Shown piece by piece: positions 7,823 through 16,494 of a stretch of 64,000 bases of DNA. A model generated the notes under the pieces. It was not told the origin of the DNA. It saw only the letters and a program-made list of their open reading frames with translations, and searched no databases. The stretch comes from Bradyrhizobium manausense (GTDB taxonomy: Bacteria; Pseudomonadota; Alphaproteobacteria; Rhizobiales; Xanthobacteraceae), in NCBI RefSeq assembly GCF_018130615.1, contig NZ_JAFCKB010000023.1, positions 62,001-126,000 on the forward strand. The letters run 5' to 3'. Position 1 is the first letter of the stretch; the number at the start of each line of letters is the position of its first letter. A program made the position numbers and the translations under genes.

Positions 7823-8419
7823 ATGACGACCGGCCCGGCGCAACGGCAAGCCCTGCCACCGCATCTCGATTGGGAGACATGCGACCGGGCGCGGCTGGCA
7901 CGTGCCCGGTCGTTCGACGGCCTGTTCTTCTCCGGCGTTCGCTCGACGCGCATCTATTGCCGGCCGGTCTGTCCGGTTCGTCCCGCACGCTCGGAGAATG
8001 TCACCTTCTATGCGACTGCGGCGGCCGCCGAGCGGGCCGGCTTTCGTCCGTGCCTCCGCTGCCGGCCGGAAACGGCGCCGGGCTCGCCGGCCTGGCTGGG
8101 GACGGCCACGACCGTGGCGCGCGGGATGCGGCTGATCGATGACGGCTTTCTCGATCGCGCCACCATGACGGAGCTCGCCGAGGCGCTTGGCGTCGGGCCG
8201 CGCCATTTGTTGCGCCTGTTCCTGCGCCATGCCGGCGCGAGCCCGAACGACATCGCGGCGACCCGGCGCGTGCAGGAAGCCAAGCGCCTGATCGATCAGA
8301 CTGAGATGACGTTGGCGGAGATTGCGTTTGCGGCGGGCTTCGGCAGTGTCCGCCGGTTCAACGATGCCTTTGCCGCGACCTACAAAAGGCCGCCGTCATC
8401 GTTTCGCCGGCGGCGGTAG
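7823..8419 (+). CDS. adaA: AdaA-type methylphosphotriester-sensing AraC regulator
   Basis: A 198-residue protein with two domains. The N-terminal zinc/methyl-acceptor domain of Ada has four Cys in IYCRPVCPVRPARSENV and FRPCLRCRPE; the first is the expected methyl acceptor from DNA phosphotriesters. The C-terminal AraC helix-turn-helix is TMTELAEALGVGPRHLLRLF and MTLAEIAFAAGFGSVRRFND. No O6-methylguanine transferase domain and no AlkA glycosylase domain is attached, so this is an AdaA-like regulator/repair protein. No alkB, ogt or alkA is adjacent. In E. coli the methylated domain activates the adaptive response, and this is the likely role here. Confidence 0.85.
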   Translation: MTTGPAQRQALPPHLDWETCDRARLARARSFDGLFFSGVRSTRIYCRPVCPVRPARSENVTFYATAAAAERAGFRPCLRCRPETAPGSPAWLGTATTVARGMRLIDDGFLDRATMTELAEALGVGPRHLLRLFLRHAGASPNDIAATRRVQEAKRLIDQTEMTLAEIAFAAGFGSVRRFNDAFAATYKRPPSSFRRRR

Positions 8420-8438
8420 AGAACGATCACTGCGTTGT

Positions 8439-8475
8439 CATTCCGGGCTCGCTGCCGCGCGGCGCCCCGGAATGA
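8439..8475. repeat. palindromic repeat in a convergent junction
   Basis: TCATTCCGGG at 8439-8448 pairs with CCCGGAATGA at 8466-8475, around a GC-rich loop. It lies between the converging 3' ends of the Ada-like gene and map and may stop transcription from both. The same TCATTCCGGG/CCCGGAATGA arms close the repeats at 32335-32410 and 39110-39209. Confidence 0.7.
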
Positions 8476-8482
8476 CCGGGTA

Positions 8483-9304
8483 TCATTGGCCGATCTGCTT
8501 CTCGCCGTGCCGCTCCGACAGCGTGAAGATCTCGACGCCCGTCGCCGTCACGCCGACCGAGTGCTCGAACTGCGCCGACAGCGAGCGGTCGCGGGTCACC
8601 GCAGTCCAGCCGTCGGACAGGATCTTCACATGCGGCTTGCCGAGATTGATCATCGGCTCGATGGTGAAGAACATGCCGGGCTTGAGCTGCACGCCCTCGC
8701 CGGGACGGCCGATATGGATGATGTTCGGCTCGTCGTGGAACATGCGCCCGAGGCCATGGCCGCAGAAATCGCGCACCACGCTCATGCCCTGCGGCTCGAC
8801 GAAGCTCTGGATGGCGTGGCCGATGTCGCCGGTGGTGGCGCCGGGCTTCACTGCGGCAATGCCGCGCATCATGGCTTCATAGGTCACTTCGATCAGCCGC
8901 TCGGCCTTGCGTGCGATCGGGCCGACCGCATACATCCGGCTGGAATCGCCGTACCAGCCGTCGACGATGAAGGTGACGTCGATGTTGACGATGTCGCCTT
9001 CCTTCAGCGGTCGGTCGCCGGGCATGCCGTGGCAGACCACGTGGTTGAGCGAGGTGCAGGTGGAGTAGCGATAACCGCGATACATCAGCGTGGCCGGATA
9101 GGCGCCATGGCTGAAGGCGAAGTCGCGGACGAATTCGTCGATGCGATCGGTCGGCACGCCGGGGCCGACGATGTCGGTGAGCTCGTCGAGGCACTTCGCC
9201 ACCAGGGCACCCGCCTTGCGCATGCCGGCAAAGGCGGCCGGCCCATGCAGCTTGATCTGTCCGGTCTTGCGCAGGGAGGTATCGGTGGCTTCGACGTAGC
9301 TCAT
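8483..9304 (-). CDS. map: type I methionine aminopeptidase
   Basis: A 273-residue enzyme that removes the initiator Met from nascent proteins in the cytoplasm. The metal-binding residues are in place: NIDVTFIVDGWYGDSSRM (two Asp), FCGHGLGRMFHDEPNI (His), FTIEPMI (Glu) and QFEHSVGVT (Glu). The conserved substrate-pocket sequence is SLNHVVCHGMPGDRPLKEGD. There is no insert between metal ligands, so it is type I. It stands alone, with its 3' end facing the Ada-like gene. Confidence 0.96.
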   Translation of the reverse strand: MSYVEATDTSLRKTGQIKLHGPAAFAGMRKAGALVAKCLDELTDIVGPGVPTDRIDEFVRDFAFSHGAYPATLMYRGYRYSTCTSLNHVVCHGMPGDRPLKEGDIVNIDVTFIVDGWYGDSSRMYAVGPIARKAERLIEVTYEAMMRGIAAVKPGATTGDIGHAIQSFVEPQGMSVVRDFCGHGLGRMFHDEPNIIHIGRPGEGVQLKPGMFFTIEPMINLGKPHVKILSDGWTAVTRDRSLSAQFEHSVGVTATGVEIFTLSERHGEKQIGQ

Positions 9305-9489
9305 GCGGATATTGTCTTCTGGGCTTGGGCCCGGTGCGGGCGGAAGGGCTTGATTTCAGGCCCTAATTTAATGATTGCGGGCCTTCGTGCAAGCTCAGGC
9401 TAAGGCGTTTTCGAGCGAAGTGGGTCCCGGTTCGCGCCAAGAAGACGCGTTAGAACAAGAATCCTACCCGCCATGCGGGCGAAGCGGGC

Positions 9490-10806
9490 TCAAGTCGGGA
9501 CTTCTACGGTGGTTTCGACCGGCAGCGCACCGCCGCGGACGCGGATTTCCCGGACCGGGTAGGGAACTCGGATGCCCTCGCGCTTGAAGGCGTCCCACAG
9601 CGCCAGCATCACGTCGCTCTTGACGGCATCCATGCCGTCAGGGTCCGCAAGCCAGAGCGTCAGCGAGAACTTCATGCCGGCCTCCGCGAACTCCGTGAGC
9701 AGGCAGTTCGGCGGCTTGCCCTTCTGCGCGCGCGGATGGGCCGACGCGGTCTCGATCGCGACCTTGCAGACCAGCTTCGGATCGGCGTCGTAATTGGTGC
9801 CGAAGGTGATCTTCACCAGCGTGTTCTTGTCGGTGTAGGTCCAGTTGACGACCTTCTGCGTCACCAGATCCTCGTTCGGCACCAGGAATTCGCGGCCGTC
9901 GCCGGCGGCCACGGAAATATAGCGCGTCTTCATCGCGCTGATGCGACCGGTGTTGTCGCCGATGGTGACGAGGTCGCCCGGCTTCACCGATTTGTCGGCG
10001 AGCAGGATGATGCCGGAGATGAAGTTGGCGACGATCTTCTGCAGGCCGATACCGATACCGACGCCGACCGCGCCGGAGAACACCGCGAGCGCCGAGAGGT
10101 CGATGCCGACCGCGCCGAGCGCGATCACGATGGCGACCGCCAGCAACCCGATGCGGATGATCTTGATCAGCAGCACCTGGACCGACGGCGTCAGATCGGT
10201 CGTCGAGTTGATCTTGCTCTCGGCGAAATTGCTGGCGATGTTGGTGAGCCAGAGCGCGATGATCAGGAGCGCGCCGGCCTTGATCACCAGCAGCGGCGTC
10301 AATCGCAGCCCGCCGAGCACGATCGCGTAGGAATCGAGCAGGTCGACCGTGGTGTCGAGCTGGCCGAGGATGGACAGCGCAGCGAAGAACCAGGCGGCAA
10401 CCGACACCAGCTTGACGATGAAGGCGTTGCGCAGCACCGAGGTCACGAGCCGGATCGCGAGCCAGGCGAGCCCAAGCTTGGCGGCGACCATCAAGAGATA
10501 GCTGCGGCTCGGCCAGGTCGCATGATACATCACCACGCGCGAGATGATCACGAGCAGGGTGAACACGGCCGTCGAGGTGCTGGCGGCCATCACGTGGACG
10601 AAACGGCGAAGCGGCATCGGCCAGCGCATCGCGAGCGAGTTCGTGTCCACACGGCTGCGCATTGCGGCTTCCGCAGCATAGGCGATCCCCGCCGCCGCCA
10701 GAATCAATCCGAATTGCAGGTAGAACCAGGGGGACGAGATTTCCGCCCCGACGCTGCGCGCAGTCGTCTGCACGAACTCCATGAGGTCTTTGAGGTCCAT
10801 GTCCAT
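9490..10806 (-). CDS. MscS-family mechanosensitive channel
   Basis: A 438-residue membrane protein. Several N-terminal transmembrane helices precede the MscS core: the pore-lining helix GVGIGIGLQKIVANFISGII with the family's Gly/Ala periodicity, then a beta domain beginning LADKSVKPGDLVTIGDNTGR and a C-terminal alpha/beta vestibule (ESK-like KFSLTLWLADPDGMDAVKSD). The long N-terminus makes it a medium-sized homologue and not a minimal E. coli MscS (286 residues). It would release solutes at hypo-osmotic shock. The start is ATG 10806 (MDMDLKDLMEF). It is divergent from a K+/H+ antiporter, so both neighbours serve ion/osmotic balance. Confidence 0.9.
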   Translation of the reverse strand: MDMDLKDLMEFVQTTARSVGAEISSPWFYLQFGLILAAAGIAYAAEAAMRSRVDTNSLAMRWPMPLRRFVHVMAASTSTAVFTLLVIISRVVMYHATWPSRSYLLMVAAKLGLAWLAIRLVTSVLRNAFIVKLVSVAAWFFAALSILGQLDTTVDLLDSYAIVLGGLRLTPLLVIKAGALLIIALWLTNIASNFAESKINSTTDLTPSVQVLLIKIIRIGLLAVAIVIALGAVGIDLSALAVFSGAVGVGIGIGLQKIVANFISGIILLADKSVKPGDLVTIGDNTGRISAMKTRYISVAAGDGREFLVPNEDLVTQKVVNWTYTDKNTLVKITFGTNYDADPKLVCKVAIETASAHPRAQKGKPPNCLLTEFAEAGMKFSLTLWLADPDGMDAVKSDVMLALWDAFKREGIRVPYPVREIRVRGGALPVETTVEVPT

Positions 10807-11017
10807 CGGGCGGTCTCGGGAAAGCGGTCGGGCGGTTTGATTCGAAAGCGCCGCAGATTCTCACAAAGGAAGCGGCCGGGCCATCGATACACCGCGAAGT
10901 GAAGCGCGTTAAGGCCGCAAAATACGGGCAGATTGCCGCGAGCGGGAGAAAATGGGTTGGCGCGCAGGGGCTGCGACGATATGGATGAAATTCCAGCGAT
11001 TTGTACCCGGAAGGTGG

Positions 11018-12811
11018 ATGGCCTCCCTCGACTCTTTTAGCATCGCCATTCTGCTCGGCGCCGTCCTCGTCATGGCCGGTATCCTGTCGAGCCTGCTCGC
11101 GCTGCGCTTCGGTGCGCCGTTGCTGCTCGTCTTCCTTGCCATCGGCATGCTCGCTGGCGATTCCGGCCCCGGTCAGATTCAGTTCAACGACGTCGGCACG
11201 ACCTATCTGGTCGGCTCGGTGGCGCTGGCCCTGATCCTGTTCGACGGCGGGTTGAAGACGCGCTTTGCCAGTATCCGTGCCGTGCTCGCGCCCTCCGTGG
11301 TGCTCGCGACCGTCGGCGTGCTCCTGACGGCGCTGATCACGGCGCCGTTCGCGAAATACGCGCTCGACCTCAACTGGGCGGAGTCGCTGCTGGTCGGTGC
11401 TGTGGTCGCCTCGACCGACGCGGCGGCCGTGTTCCTGCTGGTGCACACTCAGGGCCTGCGTCTGCGTCCGCGCGTCGGCGCGACGCTGGAAGCGGAATCC
11501 GGCACCAACGATCCCTTCGCGATCTTCCTCACCTTGATGCTGGTCGAATACATCTCGCTGGGCTCGAGCACGCCCGGTCATGTCGCGATGGAGTTCATCC
11601 AGGAGGCGGCGCTCGGCGCCATCGTCGGCGTGATCGGCGGACGCCTCGTCGTCATCGGGCTCAACAAGGTCGCGCTGCCGCAGGGCCTGCATGCGCCGTT
11701 CGTCACTACGGCCGCGCTCGTGATCTTCGGCGGCTCGCAGATCATGCATGCTTCCGGCTTCCTGGCCGTCTACCTCGCCGGTATCATCATCGGCAACCGG
11801 CCGACGCGCGCGCATAATTCGGTCGTGGCGTTCCTGGATGCCGCGACCTGGCTGGCACAGATCGTGATGTTCGTGCTGCTCGGCCTCTTGGTGTCGCCGA
11901 GCCGGCTGGGCTCCAGCGTCCTGCCGGCGATCGGCGTCGCCTTCGTCCTGATGCTGGTGGCTCGGCCGATCGCGGTGTTCGTCTGCCTGGCGCCGTTCCG
12001 TTTCAACTGGCGCGAAAAGATCTTCATTGCCTGGACCGGCCTGCGCGGCGCGGTTGCGATCTTCCTGGCGTCGATCCCGATGCTGGTGGGCCTGTCGAAG
12101 GCCTATCTCTATTTCGACGTCGCCTTCGTCGTTGTGATCATCTCGCTGCTGCTGCAAGGCTGGACGCTGGCACCGGCCGCGCGCAAGCTCCATGTGGCGC
12201 TGCCGCGCGCCGAGCGCGGCCCGCGCCGCGTCGAGCTGGATCTGCCCGGCCAGCTTGAGCAGCAGCTGGTCGGCTATCCGGTCCGGCCCAAGAGTCTCTA
12301 TTTCCGGCGCGGGCTGATTCCGTCCTGGTCCAAGCCGACCCTGGTGATCCGCAAAGAGAGCATTTTGACGCCGGCGGAAGCCGAGCCGGTCGCGCCTGGC
12401 GACTACATCTATCTGCTCGCACCGCCGGAAAAGGCCGAGGCGCTCGACCGCTTCTTCGTCGACATGCAGCCGAGCACGGCGCCCGACCCGCATCTGCTCG
12501 GCGACTTCATGGTCTCCGGCGAGCACACGCTCGCCGAGCTCGCCGAAATCTACGGCGTGAAGATCGGCGAGGATGACGGCAAGCTCACGCTCGCTGACTA
12601 TTTCGACGTCCATCTCGACCGCGCACCGAAGGAAGGCGCCGAGCTCGCTCTGGATTCGATCGTGCTGGTGGCGCGCTCGATCTCCGGCGGCCGCGTCAAC
12701 GTCGTCGGCCTCCGCCTGCCGGAAGAAGATGAGACGCCGGCGCCGCTGACCCGCAGCCAGGCGCTGCGGAAGAAGCTCGCGGAGCTCTGGGCCTCGGTGG
12801 CGGGAGTTTAG
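11018..12811 (+). CDS. nhaP2: K+/H+ antiporter of the CPA1 family (CvrA/NhaP2-like)
   Basis: A 597-residue protein. Residues 1-400 form about twelve transmembrane helices of a cation/proton antiporter, with the conserved ALILFDGGLKTRF, EAESGTNDPFAIFLTLM (the ND ion-binding pair) and AWTGLRGAVAIFLASIP. The C-terminal 190 cytoplasmic residues contain a TrkA_C-like segment (LVIRKESILTPAEAEPVAPG) and a CorC/HlyC-like end. Length and layout match CvrA/NhaP2, which exports K+ in exchange for H+ and acts in osmotic or pH adaptation. ATG 11018 has GGAAGGTGG immediately upstream; earlier in-frame ATGs lack membrane-type sequence. Confidence 0.88.
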   Translation: MASLDSFSIAILLGAVLVMAGILSSLLALRFGAPLLLVFLAIGMLAGDSGPGQIQFNDVGTTYLVGSVALALILFDGGLKTRFASIRAVLAPSVVLATVGVLLTALITAPFAKYALDLNWAESLLVGAVVASTDAAAVFLLVHTQGLRLRPRVGATLEAESGTNDPFAIFLTLMLVEYISLGSSTPGHVAMEFIQEAALGAIVGVIGGRLVVIGLNKVALPQGLHAPFVTTAALVIFGGSQIMHASGFLAVYLAGIIIGNRPTRAHNSVVAFLDAATWLAQIVMFVLLGLLVSPSRLGSSVLPAIGVAFVLMLVARPIAVFVCLAPFRFNWREKIFIAWTGLRGAVAIFLASIPMLVGLSKAYLYFDVAFVVVIISLLLQGWTLAPAARKLHVALPRAERGPRRVELDLPGQLEQQLVGYPVRPKSLYFRRGLIPSWSKPTLVIRKESILTPAEAEPVAPGDYIYLLAPPEKAEALDRFFVDMQPSTAPDPHLLGDFMVSGEHTLAELAEIYGVKIGEDDGKLTLADYFDVHLDRAPKEGAELALDSIVLVARSISGGRVNVVGLRLPEEDETPAPLTRSQALRKKLAELWASVAGV

Positions 12812-12952
12812 AGGCTGCCCACCTCGCGAAAGTCGTCGTGAGGGCGATTGCCAGACAACCGCCACCAAATCGCCGCATCCGGTTCCGGAACGCTCTGCGG
12901 CGTTGTCCGTTCTTAGCCGCGTAACGGTCAACACGTCTGACAGGAGCAATTC

Positions 12953-13213
12953 ATGCGCAAACTCATCCTGCCCGCCATCGTCGCGCTCAGTCTGGGAGCG
13001 GCGGCGCCGGCGATGGCCTATGACACGGGCGATCAGATCTCGATGCAGGCGGCGCTCGATGTCGCGACCGATATCGGCGTCATGACCATCTCACACACCG
13101 AGTTCGCCGGCGACGAATGGCAGATCGAAGGCCGCGACCGCAGCGGCCGCTGGATGGAGGTCGACGTCGACGCCCGAACCGGCGACGTCCGCAACGTCGA
13201 TCGCGGGTGGTAA
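12953..13213 (+). CDS. small periplasmic PepSY-domain protein
   Basis: An 86-residue protein. Signal peptide of about 21 residues (MRKLILPAIVALSLGAAAPA, cleaved near AMAYD). The mature part matches a single PepSY repeat: ISMQAALDVATDIGVMTISH, then EWQIEGRDRSGRWMEVDVDA and RTGDVRNVDRGW at the end. Such proteins bind or inhibit proteases or serve as small periplasmic adaptors. RBS GGAG lies at about -11. It follows the antiporter by 141 bp and is probably transcribed separately. Confidence 0.82.
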   Translation: MRKLILPAIVALSLGAAAPAMAYDTGDQISMQAALDVATDIGVMTISHTEFAGDEWQIEGRDRSGRWMEVDVDARTGDVRNVDRGW

Positions 13214-13225
13214 AGGCAAACGCGG

Positions 13226-13260
13226 TGTCCGGCGAGGATCAGATTCTTCGCCGGGACGAC
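13226..13260. repeat. REP-type hairpin, minus orientation
   Basis: GTCCGGCGA pairs with TCGCCGGGAC across a loop. On the minus strand it begins GTCGTCCCGGCGAAG, the same opening as the REP copies at 48920 (interrupted by the IS) and 54342. It lies between the converging PepSY and modC genes and could also act as a bidirectional terminator. Confidence 0.6.
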
Positions 13261-13286
13261 AGCGGTGGATGGGTTGGCAGCGCACT

Positions 13287-13949
13287 TCACGTCAGCACTT
13301 TCACCCCGCCGAACGACGTCACCCGCCCCTGCCTGAGCATCACGATCTGCGTCGCGAGCTGACGCAGTTCGGCGACGTCGTGGCTGACATAGACCATCGG
13401 GACATTGGCTTCGTCGCGCAGCCGGACCAGATAGGGCAGGATCTCGAGCTTGCGGGCCTCGTCGAGCGCGCCGAGCGGCTCGTCGAGCAGCAAGAGGCGC
13501 GGCTTCGACAACAGCGCACGGCCGAGCGCGACGCGCTGGCGTTCGCCGCCGGAGAGCTTTCCGGGGCGGCGATCGAGCAGCGCGCCGATGTCGAGCAGCT
13601 CGACGACGCGCGTGTGTTGCGCCGGATCGCGCGCGAGACGGTTCATCCGCCTGCCATAGTCGAGATTTTGCGCGACGTTGAGATGTGGAAACAGCCGCGC
13701 ATCCTGGAACACATAGCCGATGCGGCGGCGCCAGGCCGGCACGTGAATGGCGGCAGCGGTGTCGTCGACGGTCTCGCCGTCGATGACGATGGTGCCGCGG
13801 TCGGGCCGCAGCAGGCCCGCGATCATGTTGATCAGCGAGGTCTTGCCGGCACCGGAGGCGCCGAACAGGCCGGTGACGCGGCCTTCGCTCGAGAACGACG
13901 CTTGAAGCGAGAATTCGCCGAGCTGTTTTTCGACATCGACGCGCAGCAT
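13287..13949 (-). CDS. modC: molybdate ABC transporter ATP-binding protein
   Basis: A 220-residue ABC ATPase. Walker A is GLFGASGAGKTSLIN, the Q-loop is in IGYVFQDARLFPHLNV, the signature is GKLSGGERQRVALGRALLS, Walker B is PRLLLLDEPLGALD and the switch His is in YVSHDVAEL. Third in modA-modB-modC, it starts two bases after the modB stop. The protein ends shortly after the ATPase core and lacks the roughly 130-residue C-terminal Mop domain of E. coli ModC, so regulation by bound molybdate must differ. The ATG at 13949 (MLRVDVEKQL) is the usual ModC beginning. Confidence 0.92.
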   Translation of the reverse strand: MLRVDVEKQLGEFSLQASFSSEGRVTGLFGASGAGKTSLINMIAGLLRPDRGTIVIDGETVDDTAAAIHVPAWRRRIGYVFQDARLFPHLNVAQNLDYGRRMNRLARDPAQHTRVVELLDIGALLDRRPGKLSGGERQRVALGRALLSKPRLLLLDEPLGALDEARKLEILPYLVRLRDEANVPMVYVSHDVAELRQLATQIVMLRQGRVTSFGGVKVLT

Positions 13950-13951
13950 GG

Positions 13952-14647
13952 TCAGTTCCCGTGCAAGCGCTGAGTGGCGCGGCGGGCGAACCATTCGGCG
14001 GCGATGAGCGCGCCGAGTGCGAGCACAATCGAGACGATCACGAGCCGCCCCGCGGCGGCGTCACCGTCCGGTGTCTGGATCAGCGAATAGATCGCGGACG
14101 AGATCGTCTGGGTCTCGCCGGGAATGTTGGACACGAAGGTGATGGTGGCGCCGAACTCGCCGATCGCCTTGGCAAAGCCGAGCACCATGCCGGCCAGCAC
14201 GCCGGGCAGCGCCAAGGGCAGCGTCACCGTGAAGAACACCTTGAAAGGTGCCGCACCGAGCGTCTCGGCGGCCTGTTCGAGCTTGCGGTCGATCGCCTCG
14301 ATCGACAGCCGCATCGGGCGTACCAGCAGCGAAAACGACATCACCCCGCAGGCGAGCGCCGCGCCGGTCCAGCGGAAGGCGAAGACGATGCCGAGATGAT
14401 CGGCGAGGAAGCCGCCGACGAGGCCGCGGCGGCCGAAGGTGAGCAGCAGCAGATAGCCGGTCACGACCGGCGGCAGCACCAGCGGCAGATGCACGACGGC
14501 ATCGAGCACCGACTTGCCCCAAAAATCCTTGCGGGCGAGCAGCCACGCCAGCGCAATGCCGAATGGCGTTGCCACCAGCGTCGCGATGACGGCGACCCTG
14601 AGCGAGAGCAGGATTGCCGTCCATTCGGCGGGAGAGATGTCGAACAC
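13952..14647 (-). CDS. modB: molybdate ABC transporter permease
   Basis: A 231-residue inner-membrane permease with five to six helices. The ABC-permease EAA loop is visible as EQAAETLGAAPFKVFFTVTL with the following LPLALPGVLAGMVLGFAKAI. The start MFDISPAEWTAILLSLRVAV is typical of ModB. It pairs with ModC and receives molybdate from periplasmic ModA. It starts 7 bp after the modA stop and is contiguous with modC, so modABC is one operon. The Mo would serve nitrate reductase, nitrogenase or xanthine dehydrogenase-type enzymes elsewhere. Confidence 0.94.
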   Translation of the reverse strand: MFDISPAEWTAILLSLRVAVIATLVATPFGIALAWLLARKDFWGKSVLDAVVHLPLVLPPVVTGYLLLLTFGRRGLVGGFLADHLGIVFAFRWTGAALACGVMSFSLLVRPMRLSIEAIDRKLEQAAETLGAAPFKVFFTVTLPLALPGVLAGMVLGFAKAIGEFGATITFVSNIPGETQTISSAIYSLIQTPDGDAAAGRLVIVSIVLALGALIAAEWFARRATQRLHGN

Positions 14648-14654
14648 GACAAAA

Positions 14655-15440
14655 TCAGGTGGTCGGGCTGATCAGGAATTTAAAACCGTATTTTTCCAGA
14701 ATGGTCTTGGCCGTCGTCGAGCGCATGAAGGCGAGATAATCGCTGGTCTCGGGCTTCGCCGTCGTGGTCGCCGCCACCGGATAGATGATCGCGGGATGCG
14801 AATCCGCCGGGAAGGTGCCGACGATCTTCACGCCCGGCTCGACCTTGGCGTCGGTGGAATAAACGATGCCGAGCGCGGCTTCGCCACGCGCGACCAGCGT
14901 CAGCGCGGCGCGCACGCTCTCGGCCATCGCGAATTTCGGCTCGGCCGCCTGCCAGGCCCCGAGCTTCTCCAGTGCGGCCTTGGCATATTTGCCGACCGGC
15001 ACCGACTTGACGTCTCCGGTCGCGATCTTGCCGTCGCCGGCGAGCTTTGCGAGATCAAAGCCCTGCGCAATGGTGACGTTGTCGATCTTGGAATCCTTCG
15101 GCGCGATCAGCACGATGCTGTTGCCGAGCAGGTTGACTCTGGAAGGCTCGTTGATGGTCTTCTTGGAGAGAGCGTAGTCCATCCAGTCGGTGTCGGCGGA
15201 GACGAACACGTCGGCCGGCGCGCCCTGCTCGATCTGTTTGGCCAGCACCGAGCTCGCGGCATAGCTGACGCTGAACTTGACGCCGGTCTTGGCGGTGTAG
15301 GCCGCATCGATCTCGTCGAGCGCGTTCTTCATCGAGGCCGCGGCGAACACGGTGATGGTCTTGTCCTCGGCGCTGGCGGGCGAAAGGCTCGCACTCGCGA
15401 GAAGCACGAAGGCAGTGAAAAGTCCGGCAAGTCGATACAT
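14655..15440 (-). CDS. modA: molybdate-binding periplasmic protein
   Basis: A 261-residue solute-binding protein. Signal peptide MYRLAGLFTAFVLLASASLS, then the ModA core: ITVFAAASMKNALDEIDAAY (oxyanion-binding Ser), FSVSYAASSVLAKQIEQGAP, ADVFVSADTDWMDYAL and GEAALGIVYSTDAKVEPGVK. These match the residues that coordinate molybdate or tungstate. First gene of modABC. ATG 15440 starts the signal peptide; the frame is open for 31 codons more upstream. I saw no convincing ModE palindrome in the roughly 190 bp upstream. Confidence 0.94.
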   Translation of the reverse strand: MYRLAGLFTAFVLLASASLSPASAEDKTITVFAAASMKNALDEIDAAYTAKTGVKFSVSYAASSVLAKQIEQGAPADVFVSADTDWMDYALSKKTINEPSRVNLLGNSIVLIAPKDSKIDNVTIAQGFDLAKLAGDGKIATGDVKSVPVGKYAKAALEKLGAWQAAEPKFAMAESVRAALTLVARGEAALGIVYSTDAKVEPGVKIVGTFPADSHPAIIYPVAATTTAKPETSDYLAFMRSTTAKTILEKYGFKFLISPTT

Positions 15441-15633
15441 GGATGGCGCTCCGTGCCCCGCGCGCGCACAAACGCACGCGCAAATCTGGCGTTGGGTGGG
15501 TTCAAGTCGCGACGGGCGGAAGCGCTGTTCCACGTGTCCCGCAGCGGCTTACGGCCGGCGGGGATATCGCAGGTGCGAAGATAGCAGGCCGGCGCCTCAG
15601 GTCAAAGGCGACGGTTTGTCTAGCCAGACCCGC

Positions 15634-16137
15634 TTATTGGGCCGGCAGGATCGCAATGGACAGTGAATTGTCCTTGGCACCGCTGATCTGGAGCACAAAC
15701 GGCTTGTCCGAGAGCTCGTATTTCATGGTCTTGCGGATGCCGTCGCAATCGGTCGCGCCGCTGAAGGCCACCGGCTTGAGGAAATGCCCGTCCTGGACAA
15801 GATCGACCCAGGCGCCGGAGGACAGGCTGATCGTGTAGAGCCCGGCCTTGGCCGTCTTGATGCTGGTGAAGCCGGCAAAGGTGCCGTCCGTCGGCGCCCG
15901 CTCCGGCGGCGAGGGCAGTTTGGCTTCCTGCGGCGCGACCAACCCCAGGGTGATGGCCGATGCCGGGACGGCGGCCTGTTCGCTGCCCGAGGCGAGCCTG
16001 GCACGGTCCGGCGCAGTCAGCGCGGCGCGATCGCGCTCGATCGGCCATTTGAACTTGTCGCAGCCGCTGGGCTCTTCGGCGGCGAAAGCGGAGGTCGCGC
16101 TGATCGTGAGCACGGCAAGAAGAGCGAGGACGCGCAT
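15634..16137 (-). CDS. hypothetical secreted protein
   Basis: A 167-residue protein. Signal peptide MRVLALLAVLTISATSAFAA, then CDKFKWPIERDRAAL near the mature N-terminus and beta-rich stretches (FAGFTSIKTAKAGLYTISLS, WVDLVQDGHFLKPVAFSG). Two Cys (GCDKF and DCDGI) could form a disulphide. The second ATG (16137) was chosen because the signal peptide begins there; an in-frame ATG lies at 16158. I do not recognise a named family. It stands alone between modA and mepA. Confidence 0.7.
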   Translation of the reverse strand: MRVLALLAVLTISATSAFAAEEPSGCDKFKWPIERDRAALTAPDRARLASGSEQAAVPASAITLGLVAPQEAKLPSPPERAPTDGTFAGFTSIKTAKAGLYTISLSSGAWVDLVQDGHFLKPVAFSGATDCDGIRKTMKYELSDKPFVLQISGAKDNSLSIAILPAQ

Positions 16138-16494
16138 GTCAATCTCATCGTTGGCCACGCCAGGCGCGGCTTGCGGTCAGGTTTGTTGAAGGACGGGATG
16201 CGCATCCCGGAATGCCGCGGGCTTACGGCCAGGCGGCGCGGCGATCCTAGCGCATTTGGGGAGTGCGAACCAACCAACTACTTCGTCATCCCGGGGGGGC
16301 GCGTAGCGCCCCGGGACGACACTGGTGTGTGTAGTGGCAGCGTCAATCTCCCCTCGTCATCCCGGACAAGCGGAGCGCAGCCACGTCCTGTGGCTAGCGC
16401 GACAAGCGCAAGCGCTCGCGCGGCGGTCCCCGGCTCGCTTCGCGCCCCGGGACGACGGTGGTGTATGAGGTGGCAGCGCGCCCAACCACGCGCC
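16138..16494. repeat. intergenic region with two REP-like palindromes
   Basis: No gene is visible. At 16283-16320 a palindrome begins TCGTCATCCCGG and ends CCCCGGGACGAC. A second, longer unit spans about 16365-16456 and opens CGTCATCCCGGAC and closes GCCCCGGGACGAC, with internal palindromic modules. The closing CGGGACGAC arm is shared with the REP family near 54342. The two copies are in direct orientation, linked by about 45 bp. Confidence 0.6.

Noticed and set aside
9638-12949. A very long open frame on the minus strand (about 1100 codons) across the antiporter and mscS
   Set aside because: It is antisense to two well-supported genes, rich in Arg/Gln/Asp/His, and has no recognisable domain outside the mscS frame. 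Such frames arise from high GC3.
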